DNA of 64,000 bases, from assembly GCA_951812925.1 (NCBI GenBank), contig OX638368.1, forward strand, positions 1,302,001-1,366,000, given 5' to 3'. Of this stretch, positions 8,741 through 21,435 are shown piece by piece (positions within the stretch are counted from its first letter, which is position 1; each line of letters starts with the position of its first letter). The DNA is from Calliopum simillimum. Lineage: Eukaryota > Arthropoda > Insecta > Diptera > Lauxaniidae. The notes beneath the pieces were generated by a model. The model saw only the letters and a list, made by a program, of their open reading frames with translations. It searched no databases and was not told the origin of the DNA. Made by a program: the position numbers and the translations under genes.

Positions 8741-11700
8741 CTGTGAATAAAAAGAAAAAATAATTTAACTAAAGGCAAACAACAAATACACTCAAAATTA
8801 TTTTAAAGCCTTAAAGATAAACGGCAGGGTCCACCAGCTTTAAGTTAGCAATTAATTTCTCACTCACAATCAAGTCACTTCAGTTTCATAGAAACGAAAG
8901 TTCAAATTAAAACGGGATGCCACAACAACAACAAACACACCGACAACAAAAAAAATAGTGCGAACCCACTTCAAAAGCCACGGCCACGCCTCAACTGGGA
9001 ACTTCTTAAAATATTAAAAATCGAAGAAGTGGACGAAAAAAAATGGCCAAAAAGAGCACGCACTCACTCACACATTCACACTTATCACGTACAATTCACA
9101 GACAAAAGGGACCACACATACACGTGCAAGCAAATTGACATGGGGTAAAGCACTCAATGCCAACAACAAAATCGAAACCCTCATACACACACGTGTGCAC
9201 ACATACATATATGGAGACACAAGTGGCAGCTCGACACTCGACACATCATTTGTCATATGTCAGCGTGTTAATGTTGATGAGGGGTATGTGTGTGTGTTTT
9301 TTTTTTCTTTCCTTCCTCTCATCTTATTTGGGTATATGCAAGTGAGTGTGTGTGGCTGAGTAAGTGGTAGCAAATCCTTATGTAAGCCTCAATTTAGTAA
9401 TAATAAGTACACTCATACAACCGCAGCACAGTAAAACGCATTGCACATAAATTTCCACACCCATACACTCGCATTGCATATGACTGTGTGTATAAATACG
9501 CACTCTGTTTGCGATTTTAATGCTACTTAGTTAATAAAGTGTCACGCTTCAGCTGCTTCAAATTGAATTAAGCCCTCAATTTCCACTTTAACAACATTGG
9601 TACCTGTGTAAGACCCAAATTAATAGGCAACGCCATTGTTAAATGATGAAAAGATTAACAGGTGTACGATTGCTGAAATACTTAATACATTTTCAATGGC
9701 AATTTAAAAAAAAAGTACACACGAACGCTCACACTAGGATTTGTGGAATTAGTAATGTATTGTAGTATCTGTATTGAAATCTCTTAATGGATACAAAAAT
9801 ATTAAAAATATCGGAATATGCTCCATAGACTAGATTAGACTAACATAGGCATAGAAGAAAATAGCCTTGGTATCAACGATTTAACTTGTCTATTGGCCGG
9901 GGTGTCATTCCATCCTTCTTAAAATTTTCTGTTCCGTGAATCGCCATTTCATTGCTTTCAGTCAATAAATATCCAAGGATTGAAAAAAATATTAAAATCG
10001 GCATATAATGAAATATATGTACTTTTACACAAAAATCAGAAATTTTTCCGTTTTTAAACCTTCAGAGCGAAGGTAAAAACGAAATTATATTTAAAAATTG
10101 TAGCCCATTTTTTTTCACTCATAATTAATTATAATTCCCGGGGACAGAAATATTTATACAATGAATCCCCAATCGGTCAAAATGATATGCCGAACAGCAT
10201 CGATTTTCACAAAAAAATTGGTTTTTGGGATTATTTGCTACAAGCGAAATACTTTACAGAAAATTCTAACAACTTTCTGATACACACCCCGGCGCAGATA
10301 TTTTTTTAAAAGGTTTGTAGAAAAATGTACACTGATGCGTGTGAAAATTAGACATGATACTTCGTGACCGTTAACATTTTTCTTATTTGAAACCAATTTA
10401 ACAAATTGCTTTATATACATAGTTTCTTGAAATGGTTGCCTATTTCTATAAACTGTAAGACATAAGACGCCCCGGATTTGAGAAACATGTTGAAAAAACC
10501 TTCATTGAGAGATTTCACTTTCTTGCATAAAAAACTGACGAAGCGAAGTTATTTTTTCCACTTGGAACGCTTTATACCAATAAGAAAACAAATCTTACAA
10601 AGAAAAGGTTAACTTAGTGACCAAACGAGAAGAGTTTTTTAGGCAAAGATGTCTTTTTGACCTCTGAAACGAATGAAGAGAATAATACTTTATTATTTCC
10701 AAAAGTTAAAAATGCAAAAGCAACAACTTTTTTTTTCGAATTTGGACCAGCTTTTTTGATCTTCCGACGACGGAGCTTCATAAAGTTGAAGTATGAAGAG
10801 TTAATGTTCAGTTACTCTGGAAATTCTGTAGTAAATTTGTCGTGTTTTTCCGACCCACTAAATACCTACATAAGTGTATGAACTAATTAAGTGACTTTTA
10901 CTTCAACAAAAAACTTTTCACTTTTCTGCATTAAACTTTAGGAGAAATAATTATTTTTGAGTAGGCAAAGAAATGTTTATAAATTTCCCAAAAAAATTCT
11001 AAATGCTCGCAAGCAAAGCACTCAAGTGTTTTCAACTTCTATTTGAATGAATCCTTAAGGACCACTTGCTGCACACGCTGTGCCCCAAGTGAGAGATTAA
11101 ATCAACGACTGGACGATAAAAAGGAAATAAACAAACGACTTTGATGAGAGTAGTTAGTGCGTTCGGTGCATGCTTCTAGGGGCAAATTATGGCTGGCTGT
11201 GTTTTAACTATTCGGCATTTGTTGCTTAGTATTTTGTTTTTGTTTTTTCCGTTTTTTCTTCCTTTTTTGTATTGCCCAGTATAGAACAGTTCGAGTATGT
11301 GAGCAACTTAAGTGCCTTGAAGTTACTTCCTGCCGCATAACTTTTATTATTCAAGCAGTTTCAATGAATTTTTAGAATTCAACTCCTTCTTTTTTTTACA
11401 ACTCTGCATTTAATTGCCAAAAAGAGAGAGTTTTGTTCATGCAGTTTTTTTTTTTTAACAATTTCTATGATTTTATATGCGAAAGGACATACAGCACTCG
11501 AGTAGATGTGTTAGCAAATAAAGTGCTACAGTAGAACAAATACATAAATTTTCAAAGTAAAAATTTACATAAAAATCGGAAGCGTATTTTGTTGTATTTT
11601 GCCACACTGTGCGAAATAACGCATGCTAACCCAATAGCAATAGCCTTGAGTGACTGACTGCAGTAAAGTTGAGCCATCAAGTGAATTTTTATTATATGGT

Positions 11701-12324
11701 TCTAAATGTTGTCGTTGTTGTTGTTGCTGTTGAATTTTATGACATTGCATTGGTCATGAAAATGCATGCGATTGTAGTTGTAAAGTGAATTTAAATGCGA
11801 CAGCGCATATTTTATATGCCAATGTGTGTATGCGCGTGTGTATGTTGGTATTCTATATGGAGTGCCAACAATTTACTACGCTATGCAGTTTTCGTAGGAA
11901 GTTAAGATTTTGCTTAAAATTCATACATTTGCATGTTTAATTTTGGTTTTTGTTTTGGCTTTTTTCAATTTTTAATTTTTTTTTTTTCATTTGTTGTTAT
12001 AATGCAAACATTTTACAAATTTGATATCAAAAAACTTTTTGAATGGACATTTAATATTCATTTGTAGTGAATAATTTTAAACTTGTTATAAAGTTGCGGA
12101 TTTCAGCCAATACCTCTTTTCGTAATTTACACGAAGTGCATGGAGAAATGTATTTCTAATAAATTTTTACAGAATTTCAAGTCAAAATAGTGACATTTCC
12201 CCACTGAAATAAATTTTACCTAACTGTTTTAGTGATATTAACCTTACTGTAAAGTTCAAACAGCAAGTGAGGAAAACTAAACAAAAAAAAAAAAATAAAA
12301 AATCTAGTAAGAATAATATACCCT
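8741..12324. other. Intron-like DNA, no gene seen
   Basis: No coding region is supported. A CA-rich patch lies at 9055-9260, a GT-run and poly-T at 9285-9305, and a GTT-rich run at about 11710-11735. Short frames here come from low-complexity or AT-rich sequence. The minus-strand polypyrimidine tract of the recursive splice site occupies the first 30 bp. Confidence 0.5.
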
Positions 12325-12895
12325 TCACAGCAGTATTTTGAAAAGGGGAAGTGCCATGCCTTTTTGACTGAATTCACTTATCTGCACAAAATTTGGGTTC
12401 ATTATCTTGAAAACGATTTCGGTACAGTTTTTTGAAACTTTTGCTAATATCGAAGGTGCCACGACTTCTTGTCTAAGTTCGCTTAGTTTTTGCTCAGGGC
12501 TTTCGATTACTGTTCTTAGTTTTTGAGTTAAATTTGGTTGGGTTATCTCGAAAACTGCTATCAGCACAATATTTTGAATCTTTTGCTTATATGGGATTAT
12601 CTCTAAAAACACCTGCGGTATAACATTTTGATACTTTTGCTTATATGGGAGGTGACACACTCAGAGCTTGTATTTACTATTTTTATTATTGGTTATTATA
12701 TTGGTTAGTTTTCACGTAAAAAATATTTCGGCACACAGTCAGCCTGCCTGCTAGCCAGCCCGACAGACGTACATAGCTATATCGAGGTGACGCTGATCAA
12801 GAATATATGTATATACTTTTCTATATCTATCACGCCTCCTTCTCTGCGTTACAAACGGAATTACAAAGTGAATATACCCTGGGTGTAGATTATAA
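12325..12895 (+). repeat. Family B repeat, copy 1 (tandem units plus CAGACAGACG tail)
   Basis: Degraded units of about 140 bp contain TTTTGCTTATATGGGAGGTG and CAGAGCTTG motifs. They are followed by a tail with CCAGCC-type repeats, a GACAGACG core, GCTGATCAAGAATATAT, the phrase GCCTCCTTCTCTGCGTTAC and a GGGTGTAG end. The same arrangement recurs in the same orientation at 48640-49450. The tail resembles a sequence I recall as widespread in fly genomes; the parent family is not named. Confidence 0.75.
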
Positions 12896-12904
12896 TAATT
12901 TGAA

Positions 12905-12993
12905 CCATACAAGAAAAAAACGAACTGATCGAACAAGGATTCGAACCGTCGTTTGTCCGTGTGATAGATATATCACATATCCTATGGCTATAC
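12905..12993 (-). repeat. tRNA-like SINE fragment with B box, copy 1
   Basis: The minus strand contains GGTTCGAATCC (12937-12947), a perfect pol III B-box core. About 80 bp around it resembles 42120-42213 on the same strand, including the ACACGGACA segment and a T-rich 3' side. The T stem does not pair well, so it is not a functional tRNA. A tRNA-derived SINE is the best guess. Confidence 0.45.
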
Positions 12994-15713
12994 AGGGTGT
13001 ATCGCATAAGGTAACGAAGTTTCTGGGAGGTGATAGAGGAGGCCTAGAATAATTAAAAGTTACACAGTCTAGAATATACCCCAGAGGAGTTATAAGGTTA
13101 AAACTGATTTTCTGACTTGTTTTAGAAAAAAATTACTTGAGTTAGTTTTAGAGAAAATTTTTTTTAAAAAAAAACCTTTAACTAATTGTATTTGGGTTAA
13201 AGGGCTTAAAAATATTTCATAAAGTTCTGGACCTTTAAAGTTGATGTTTAAATTTGTTTTTTTTTTTTATTTTCAATTTTTGACTTTGGTGGCCATTTTA
13301 GTATGAAAAATGTCACATTTTCATTCCGTTTTATAACTTTTTTTTTGGAAAACTCATTAAATTTCCTTTAATTTTGTAGTACATACTTATGTCATACCAA
13401 ATCACGCCTGTCCTGTGGATGATTTGAATAAAATTTTCGAGTACCCCATTTTTTTTTACGGAATTCTGTTAAACATCGTATTTCGACATGTTTTCAATAA
13501 AAAATTTCAAAATCTTTAGAGCACTTCGGAAATGATCGGCTAACGAACGATTTCCATGTTGCTTTAGCCGAAGCAAAAAAGGATAATTCTGAAAAATAGT
13601 TCCAAATGAATTTTTTTTTCCGGAATTGTATTCACTAATACATAAAAAATAACGTGTGAAAAGTACATTGCAATTTCGTATGCCCAAAAAAAGTTATTCA
13701 AGGTCAAAAGTTGCGAAAATAAATTTTTTTCAATTATTTCGCTTACGGCTGCAATTACGAAAAAATAGTGGTCGACAGTTATTTGCCGAGTACACAGTTT
13801 TTTAGTCTCAATGATTTACTACGAAAAAGTTTCAAACATTTTGCTCCTGTTACTCATGGTTTAGGAAGTATGTCAATTTAAAAAGTTTTAAAACTTCGCG
13901 ATATTTGTATAATGTACTTTTTAAATTGAAATAACTCTCGAACGACTAATTGCACAAAAAAGTACATATAGACTTATTTGTAGAAAATTATATATCCTAC
14001 AAACCATTCTCAGCTCTTTTTATCGTAGGACCTATGGTTCACGAGATATTTTTCACAAGGAAATCTCTGGAGCTGTTCTCGCTTGATAAAAACTAACGGG
14101 ATCTATTTTATTAACATTTACATGATCTACAAATAGTATTTGATACATATATACGAAATAATAATCGTTAAATTTTTATACTTGAAAAAAAAAAAAAAAA
14201 TGGCGAGTTTTGTGTGAATTCTTTAAGTTTTGAATAAAAAATTTCTTTGAAAGAAGTATTTAGAATTTTGGTCTAGTTTTTATGAATTTTTTATTAGATT
14301 TGAAGACGTGAATGTTCGAAATTTTTACGTTTTTGCCATTTTTTTTTTTTTTTTTTTTAATTAAAAAAATTTCACGATTATTATTTCGTATATATGTATC
14401 AAATATTATTTGTAGATCATGTAAATGTTAATAAAATAGATCCCGTTAGTTTTTATCAAGCGAAAACAGCACCAGAAATTTCCTTAAAAACTAGTTTTTC
14501 AAAATTTTAACTGTTTGTGAAAAATATCTCCTAAACCATAGGTCCTGCGATAAAAAGAGCTGAGAATGGTTTGTAGGAAATATAATTTTCTACAAATAAG
14601 TCCATATTTACTTTTTTGTGCAATTAGTCGTTCGAGAGTTATTTCAATTTAAAAAGTACATTATACAAATATGGCGAAGTTTTAAAACTTTTTAAATTGA
14701 CATACTTCCTAAATCATGAGTAACAGGAGCAAAATGTTTGAGACTTTTTCGTAGTAAATCATTGAGACTAAAAAACTGTGTACTCGGCAAATAACTGTCG
14801 ACCACTACTTTTTCGTAATTGCAGCCGTAAGCGAAATAATTGAAAAAAATTTATTTTCGCAACTTTTGACCTTGAATAACTTTTTTTGGGCATACGAAAT
14901 TGCAATGTACTTTTTACACGTTATTTTTTATGTATTAGTGAATACAATTCCGGAAAAAAAAATTCATTTGGAACTATTTTTCAGAATTATCCTATTTTGC
15001 TTCGGCTAAAGCAACATGGAAATCGTTCGTTAGCCGATCATTTCCGAAGTGCTCTAAGGATTTTGAAATTTTTTATTGAAAACATGTCAAAATACGATGT
15101 TTAACAGAATTCCGTAAAAAAAATGGGGTACTCGAAAATTTTATTCAAATCATCCACAGGACAGGCGTGCAAATTATTAATTTAAGGTCGAAAAAAATAC
15201 ATTTCAATGTAACACACGAGTTACTCGCATGCATTGCACTGCATATGATGTGCGCTCTATACGCCCTGATCTTTATCTACTTGAGCCTTCAAACGGATTG
15301 TTCTTGAAAAGTATTTTTTTCTGAAAATAATTAAAAAAATTTGTGTGACAAATATGCTACCGAATTAAAGGAAATTTAACGAGAACTCAAAAAAATAGAA
15401 AAAAAGTATTTTAATAGGACCTTCTTCATACTAAAATTTCCGCTAAAGTCAAAAATTAGGAAAAAAAATTTTAAATATCAACTTTAGGAAATCATTGAAA
15501 ACTCATATAGATAAAGTTTTTTTTAACAAAGTTTTCTCTAAAACGCTACGGTGACTCAAGAAAATTTTTTTTCTAAAACAAGTCAGAAAAGCAGTTTTAA
15601 CCCTATAACTCCTCAAGGGTACATTTTAGACCCCTCCTCTGGTGAAATTTTTCGTAAGCTTAGACCTCCTCTATCACCTCTCAGAAGCTTCGCAACGTTA
15701 AGCGATACACCCT
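12994..15713. mobile_element. 2.7-kb foldback element with 1.2-1.4 kb arms
   Basis: The left arm runs from AGGGTGTATCGC at 12994 to about 14203. Its reverse complement occupies about 14336-15713 and ends GCGATACACCCT. The arms are highly similar; the inner part shows only a few differences over several hundred bases. The loop between them is about 130 bp and rich in A/T runs. The right arm is longer because of an additional block near 15170-15300. A 72-codon open frame appears in mirror image at 13469-13687 (minus) and 14886-15104 (plus), but nothing shows it is translated. It fits a non-autonomous foldback, or two head-to-head copies. Confidence 0.85.
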
Positions 15714-16399
15714 ATATAAGTTAAGGGAATTCATGTTTGAAATTTTGTGTTACTTACTTTAATTTTTAATTACCCGAGCGGAGTAAAAATCACAACGCTG
15801 TTTTTCCTCCATTTGGTGAGCCATTTAACGTTAAGGTTCACAAACGCAAACCAAGCAACTTATTTGTAAAAATTGTTGTTGGTTCAAATGAAGTTAAGAA
15901 CTTTTTGTCTGAAATCGGTAAAAACAATTTTGTAAAAAACTGAAATAAAAGCGATAGAAAACGTTTTCTCCGGATATGTAAATTGCAACCCATATAAGAA
16001 TGAAAAAGTTAATTGCAGTAATATCTTTGGCTCCAATTAAAAGAATTCAAAGAACTCTCATGCCAACACTTTATTCAATAAAACAGAGTGGATGACGGCG
16101 TTTAAGTGGAACATTTATTACGATGAAAATTAGACGAGTGCAGCCAAAGCTGCTATTAAATTCCGATTATTAAGACGTATGGCAAAAAAAAGGAAACCAC
16201 AAATAAACACGCAATTACATAAGAAACCGAAAACGAAGAAGTGAAAAAAAAACACAATCCACTCCAAAGCCACCACACCCTATGCCAATTTTTATTATTT
16301 TTTATTTTTTTTATTTTGAATAACCCCACATACTCACATAATAAGTTGGGCAAGGACCAAAACAGCGCCAACAACACAAGAATTGCAAATTACGCAAAA
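15714..16399. other. Intron-like DNA, no gene seen
   Basis: No coding region, RNA gene or clear transposon end was found. Short frames lie in AT-rich or A-rich sequence. Confidence 0.5.
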
Positions 16400-16930
16400 T
16401 TTATCAAAAATGTCGACGCGCACAGCCGGCATTCGCGCAGCTGACGTCCATTAGGCACAAACGTCCGTCATACAAGAAACGGACAAAGCTTCTCCCCATG
16501 ATGTGTCAGAAACAATGGCGCGCCATGTTGCAGCTTTTGATAACATGCCACCTGCTACATATACATTACATGCTCCACGGTTGAAAGCAACGAAAAACAA
16601 TGTGCCGTACAATTTACACACTTGTAAGCTGTGTGGTTTGCGCGCCCAAAAATTATATATAACAACAACAGAAACAGCAACAACAACTACATCACTAACA
16701 GCAGCAAGAGCAGCAGTCGTGTTAGTGATATAACACGCAAGCATACTTTTAGGCGCGCCATCTATACAACGATATGCGACGCGCGTATTGTTAACGGAAA
16801 CAGAAATATTTTCGCCAGCAATTTAAGTTGCGCTCGTGCGTGTTGATGGTGATGGTGGCGCTGCTGCTCCGTTTAATGCGTGCACAGTAGCAGTTTAAGG
16901 TGCAGGTGAAAGAATTCATACCTGAAACAT
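16400..16930. promoter_or_regulatory. GC-richer island with CAG/CAA runs, possible regulatory DNA
   Basis: This block is distinctly richer in G+C and CpG than its flanks, with several GCGCGC/GGCGCGCC-like sites, CAA/CAG runs at about 16665-16715, and E-box-like CAGGTG at 16902. Overlapping short frames occur on both strands, as expected of GC-rich DNA with few stops, and none resembles a known protein. It has no transposon ends. A promoter or enhancer inside a large intron is possible but unproven. Confidence 0.3.
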
Positions 16931-17273
16931 CCTCTTTTGGAACTCGGACAATTTAGTAGTATTATAGACCTCTAAATATTAAAATCATTACACAGTGTAG
17001 CAAACTGAGGGGAAAATAATCTAAATGAGATATTGATAACTTTTTTTGGTTAATTTAGGATCGCTAATCTGAATTTAGCAACTATTTTTCAGGTCTCAGA
17101 TCGTCGCAGATGGGGTGTCATACCTCTGTTTTGGAGTGAATTTGATAGGACTAAGAATCTGCCAAAATTATACCCTACATTCTTGATAATTTCCACCGAA
17201 AATTTATGAAGTCAGATAAATCTGAAAATTACCGTAAATCACTAAATAAATCTTCGGTGGAAACAAGCTGTAA
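16931..17273. other. No gene seen
   Basis: AT-rich DNA between the GC-richer island and the next short inverted-repeat element; no feature is supported. Confidence 0.5.
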
Positions 17274-17569
17274 GGGGCTGTCCATAAACTATGTCACATT
17301 TTAAGGGGAGGGGGGGTGGCTCACAAATTTGTGACAAAGTGTGACAGGGGTGAGAGTGGGGGTCTTGGAAAGTGTGATGTCACATAATTCAAATCGAAAA
17401 TATTTCGAAGTTTTCAAGCATATTTTAAATGTTAAGTTACTAGACGATTGTTAAGCTTTAAGCATCTTAAAGCGCTTTGTTTTAAATTAAAAAAAAAAAA
17501 TTCAATTAATTTTAAATAGAGGGGTCTATGAAAATGTGGCAGAGTGTTACGTAATTAATAGACAGCCCC
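17274..17569. mobile_element. PIF/Harbinger-like MITE, 296 bp
   Basis: Terminal inverted repeats begin GGGGCTGTCCATAAA on the left and GGGGCTGTCTATTAA on the reverse strand at the right. The triplet TAA directly flanks both ends (17271-17273 and 17570-17572). A 3-bp TAA/TTA duplication with GG-starting ends is the signature of the PIF/Harbinger superfamily. There is no coding capacity. A G-rich run follows the left end. Confidence 0.65.
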
Positions 17570-18013
17570 TAAGGAAAAAAAATTAGTTAGGGTCGCATGA
17601 GTTGTCAACCACATAGGATGTATCGATTATAAGATAAGGGTTCGAAATGCAAATTTATGCAGTATATACCATAAAACAGGTACACCCTATACGGTTGACG
17701 TTAGTGGTGACAGTGGCCCCCTTCGATCTCAGACATAATAGGAAAAAACGGGTGCCACGTTCGAAATCAGCTACTTTGAATTAGAACGAATCAGAATTTT
17801 GTGTGCAAGTATTATCAGTGACTTTTACTCAAAGCTTCAGAGGTATTTTCCGCATACCTGAGAGAAATTCTATTTTTCTTTTATTTCTAATGACTGATCT
17901 CATACTTTTAAAGTGTATCAAATCAACAACTCTGTCAGGGCCCGCTATAGCACACGAACCTACCAAATCTAGTTGTATGGAAATGAATTTCATTAAAATT
18001 TGTAACAGATTGT
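17570..18013. other. No gene seen
   Basis: AT-rich stretch between two transposon-like elements. A plus-strand frame of 97 codons begins at 17803 and runs into the next element's end, so it is not taken as a gene. Confidence 0.45.
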
Positions 18014-18015
18014 TA

Positions 18016-19689
18016 ATTGAGGCGTTGTGCGCATTAACGCCCCAAGTCGAAAAATGGCATTTCGAGATAATTCAATTTAAAGTTTTTAAATGCTGATAAA
18101 AAGAACAAACCATCATTTAAACCTTAAAAAACCAATTTATTCAATTAAAACTAATAAAATAAGTAAATAATTACCGCTAACACATAATACTAACGCATAT
18201 TGACAGAATTATCCAAGAAGGAAAAATTTAAATTACAGGGCGTTTTTGCATAAATTCATTTCACTATAACTGGAGTAACGTTAGCATTTTGCTTGGGAAG
18301 CCGGCAAAACTGTTCCGATTTTAATGATTTTTATTTTAAAATGAGGGGAATGAAATATACTTTCACCTCAACTATTTATAAATGTGCGTTTTTGTTTATT
18401 TCTTTAAAATTTTAATTTTATAAAATGCACGCATTCATTTGCATCTAAGTTTTGCACCGGGTAAATATTTTTTTTGCAAACGGTTATAGAGATTTTAACG
18501 AAATTTGGTACAATGTTCTATATTAGTATAAAATTAAGACTGTGATCAATTCTAACCCTGTAGATACTGATAGAAAAACGTAGCAATTGCTTTAAAATTT
18601 GAATTTATTTGGCAATATTTCGCAAACGGTGGTTAGTTTTTGTAGACAAATGATTATAATAAATAAATAAAAATGGATGGGATGGCAAGGGTGTCACACC
18701 CACATTTAGAGAATTCAATATTTTGAATCAATATTACACAAAAGCGGCTCGATGGATTTTAATGATTTTTTAGAAAATAACACCCCTGGAAACTGTCATT
18801 TATGTGAAGTAAGTCATTAAATTACAATAAATGCAATATATTATATATAATAAAAGAACTAGTTCAAAATTTTTTGAGATATTTAATATCAAATTATACA
18901 AATTTTTACAAAAAGAAGTTAAAAAAGGAACATAAGCTTCAAAATTTGTAGCGAAAGAAGCAAAATTTTGACATACTTGATGCGAAACTTTTTGTAAGCT
19001 AGTATTTGAGTTTGGATATCCCTGATTTAAAAGATTAAAAACAAATTGCTTTCGCTAAAATATTGAAAAAAAAAAATTTGGAATTCTTGTTTTTTTACTC
19101 TTTTGACGATAACTTTTTTTAGATCACAGATAGAAAAAAAAAAAAATTTAACAAAAAATAAGAAATAAAATTTAATTTAAGATGCTATATTGGAAAATTT
19201 CTTAAGTTAAAAATTGATCGAAATATGGCCACTCGAACATAGCTATTTTTTTACCCAGCCGGAAAAATGGTTTTTATTCAAAAGCAAGGTGCCTTACGAA
19301 AGAAGTGTATTAGGCAGAAAATGCTTAGAATCGTCCAAAAAATATGTTTGAATTTTTTCGAACATTTTATAATTTTTCAAACATTTGGCTAAAAAAAAAA
19401 ATCTCTGGACAATTTTAAGCATTTTTTGCCACATAAAATTTTGCGTTAGGTACCTTGGTTTTGATTAAAAACCGTTTTTCCTACTGCGAACTGATTTATG
19501 CAAAAACGCCCCAAGTCGCAATACGCCCTTCTTGCACGCAACTCTTTAAACAGTATATATATATTGCTCTACCACATTCTGTGATCATAATTGGAAGTTG
19601 AAATTAAGTACACATATATTTGAGGACTCAAGCTTTTCAAAAAAGTGCCCTAAGTCGACTTAGGGCGTTATTGCACGCAACGCCTCAAT
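18016..19689. mobile_element. 1.67-kb inverted-repeat element with possible nested element
   Basis: The ends are inverted repeats of about 34 bp starting ATTGAGGCGTTG, with 4 mismatches, and flanked by TA on both sides (18014-18015, 19690-19691). Inside, GGGCGTTTTTGCATAAAT at 18238 is matched in reverse complement near 19496-19512, a second symmetric pair that may mark a nested element or subterminal repeats. No ORF survives. A segment near 19300-19440 reappears in diverged form at about 33860-34010. Confidence 0.65.
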
Positions 19690-19691
19690 TA

Positions 19692-20020
19692 GTCTACGTA
19701 TGTTTTTCCGGCCCTGTTTTACAAATTCTTGAACGCCATGATCTCGTATGATTAGCACTTAATCCACCACTGTTCGACGCGCCTTTATTGTTTTTTTTTT
19801 TGCCTCTTTGTTTTTTGTTGCCTTGTGTATCATAAAACATGTTGTCGAGTGCTGCCACTCACGAAGGCTGATTTTACCGAGCGTACGAGTTAACAAAACG
19901 CTTCGTGTCAGCCAGGCTGGTGGCAAAAGTGGCAGGAAGTCACAGCAGAACCAAGAACATGTGAACGAATAAGGCATTTTAGGTGCGCGAGTTACAGTAT
20001 GGGCAAGTGGACGACGACAC
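19692..20020. other. No gene seen
   Basis: Somewhat GC-richer DNA between two element clusters. A minus-strand frame of 89 codons here has no recognisable features. Confidence 0.45.
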
Positions 20021-21104
20021 ATGTACACTAGACTGCTTCATAATTTTTTTTTTGCTTCCGATTTGCTTTCGAACAAGTTTTAATGTTAAAAGGATAGAAA
20101 GTTTAAATTCTGGTGCAATGATAGCACATACTATTAATATTTACCGTTGGCGCATCATATTTCTTTGTTGTAAGTATTGTATGGAATTGTATTTTATGGT
20201 AAAAAATACTCTTCTAAATACTTTTGTAAATATCTCATGAAAGAGAAAACCTAGATAAATAAGACTACTACCATAAAAAGAGCATACAATTTTTTATAAA
20301 AAAGTTTATAATCATTTTTTTCGTGAAAATGTCACTTCACAAATTTTTTAGCGTTTTTCCAAAAAAAGTTTATAATTATTTTTTTCATGAAGATGTCAAT
20401 TCATTAGCTCATTAGCTAAAAAACTAATGATGTGACGCACAGTGGTCTATAATAGAGCGCTAGCCGGTCATAACTCCGAAAATTTGTGTATTAAAAGTAA
20501 TAATTTTCTTTCACAAATTTAAAGCTAAATGTCTAGATAACATATTTCAAGTACCAGAATACCAAGAAATAATACCATTTCTGAGTTTTCGCATCTTAAA
20601 CTTAATGAATTTAGAAAATGGTAATTTTTTACAAAAATCTTTTAAGATATGTGAAAATTTAAATGAGTGTATCTTTTAAACTAAATGGTCTTACCTCATG
20701 AAACTTATTGTGAGAATAATCTGATCTATTTGCTGAAGATTTGCATACTTAGAAGTTAGTTTTTTTTAATACAAAAAGAATATCCGGATCATCACAAAAA
20801 ATCTATAATTTCATTTCGCAAATTTACGAATTTTGCACTCTGTGGACTATAACTAATATGTTTCATGAAGTTGCAACGGCTAGATCATTTGAGTGTGTAA
20901 TATCAGGTTTTCTGAAGGTTCTACTCATTTATCTGACTCCCTCATTGCTCCCCTTCATGGACTACGATGAGTTTTTCTTCAGCGACTTTTCTGTATTCTT
21001 GCAACGCTCCAGTTTCGTAAAACTAATAACAACCAAAGCGTTTGAAGTAAAGCAATAAAATTCGATTTCTGATATAGTATTAGTAGCATCTATTTGTTTG
21101 TTGA

Positions 21105-21430
21105 AAATGGGCGTGTTCGGGTCAAGGACACGCCCACCTCCTATACAACCAAAAATTTAAAATCTCTATAGCTTCGAAAATATTTCAAGTACAAAAATAG
21201 TATTACATATCTGAGTTAGTATAGATAGAATTAGGTCACTTCGTTAAATTCAACGTGATCGGGTCAAAAACACGCCCACCTCCACTATAACCAAAAATTT
21301 GCAATTACTATAACTTCGTAAATATTTAAGGTACAACAATAATATTTAATAACTGAGTTAGTATTGCTAGCATTAAGCTATTTGGTGAAAATGGGCGTGA
21401 GCAAATCAAGGACAAGCCCACCTCCCATAG
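21105..21430. repeat. Tandem units of about 140-150 bp with CACGCCCACCTCC
   Basis: The phrase CACGCCCACCTCC and following text recur at about 21129 and 21270, with a degenerate third instance near 21410. Each is preceded by a GGGCGTG or GTGATCGGGTC segment and followed by a GAGTTAGTAT segment. The array lies inside the nested hAT-like element. Confidence 0.65.
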
Positions 21431-21435
21431 AGGCC

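Noticed and set aside
12905..12993. Functional tRNA gene
   Set aside because: B box is present but the T stem and acceptor stem do not pair.
13469..15104. Paired 72-codon frames as a conserved protein
   Set aside because: Their similarity follows from the palindrome arms themselves and does not show coding constraint.
16451..16744. 97-codon minus-strand frame as a membrane protein
   Set aside because: It arises from a GC-rich patch with CAG/CAA runs, overlaps plus-strand frames of similar length and shows no domain.
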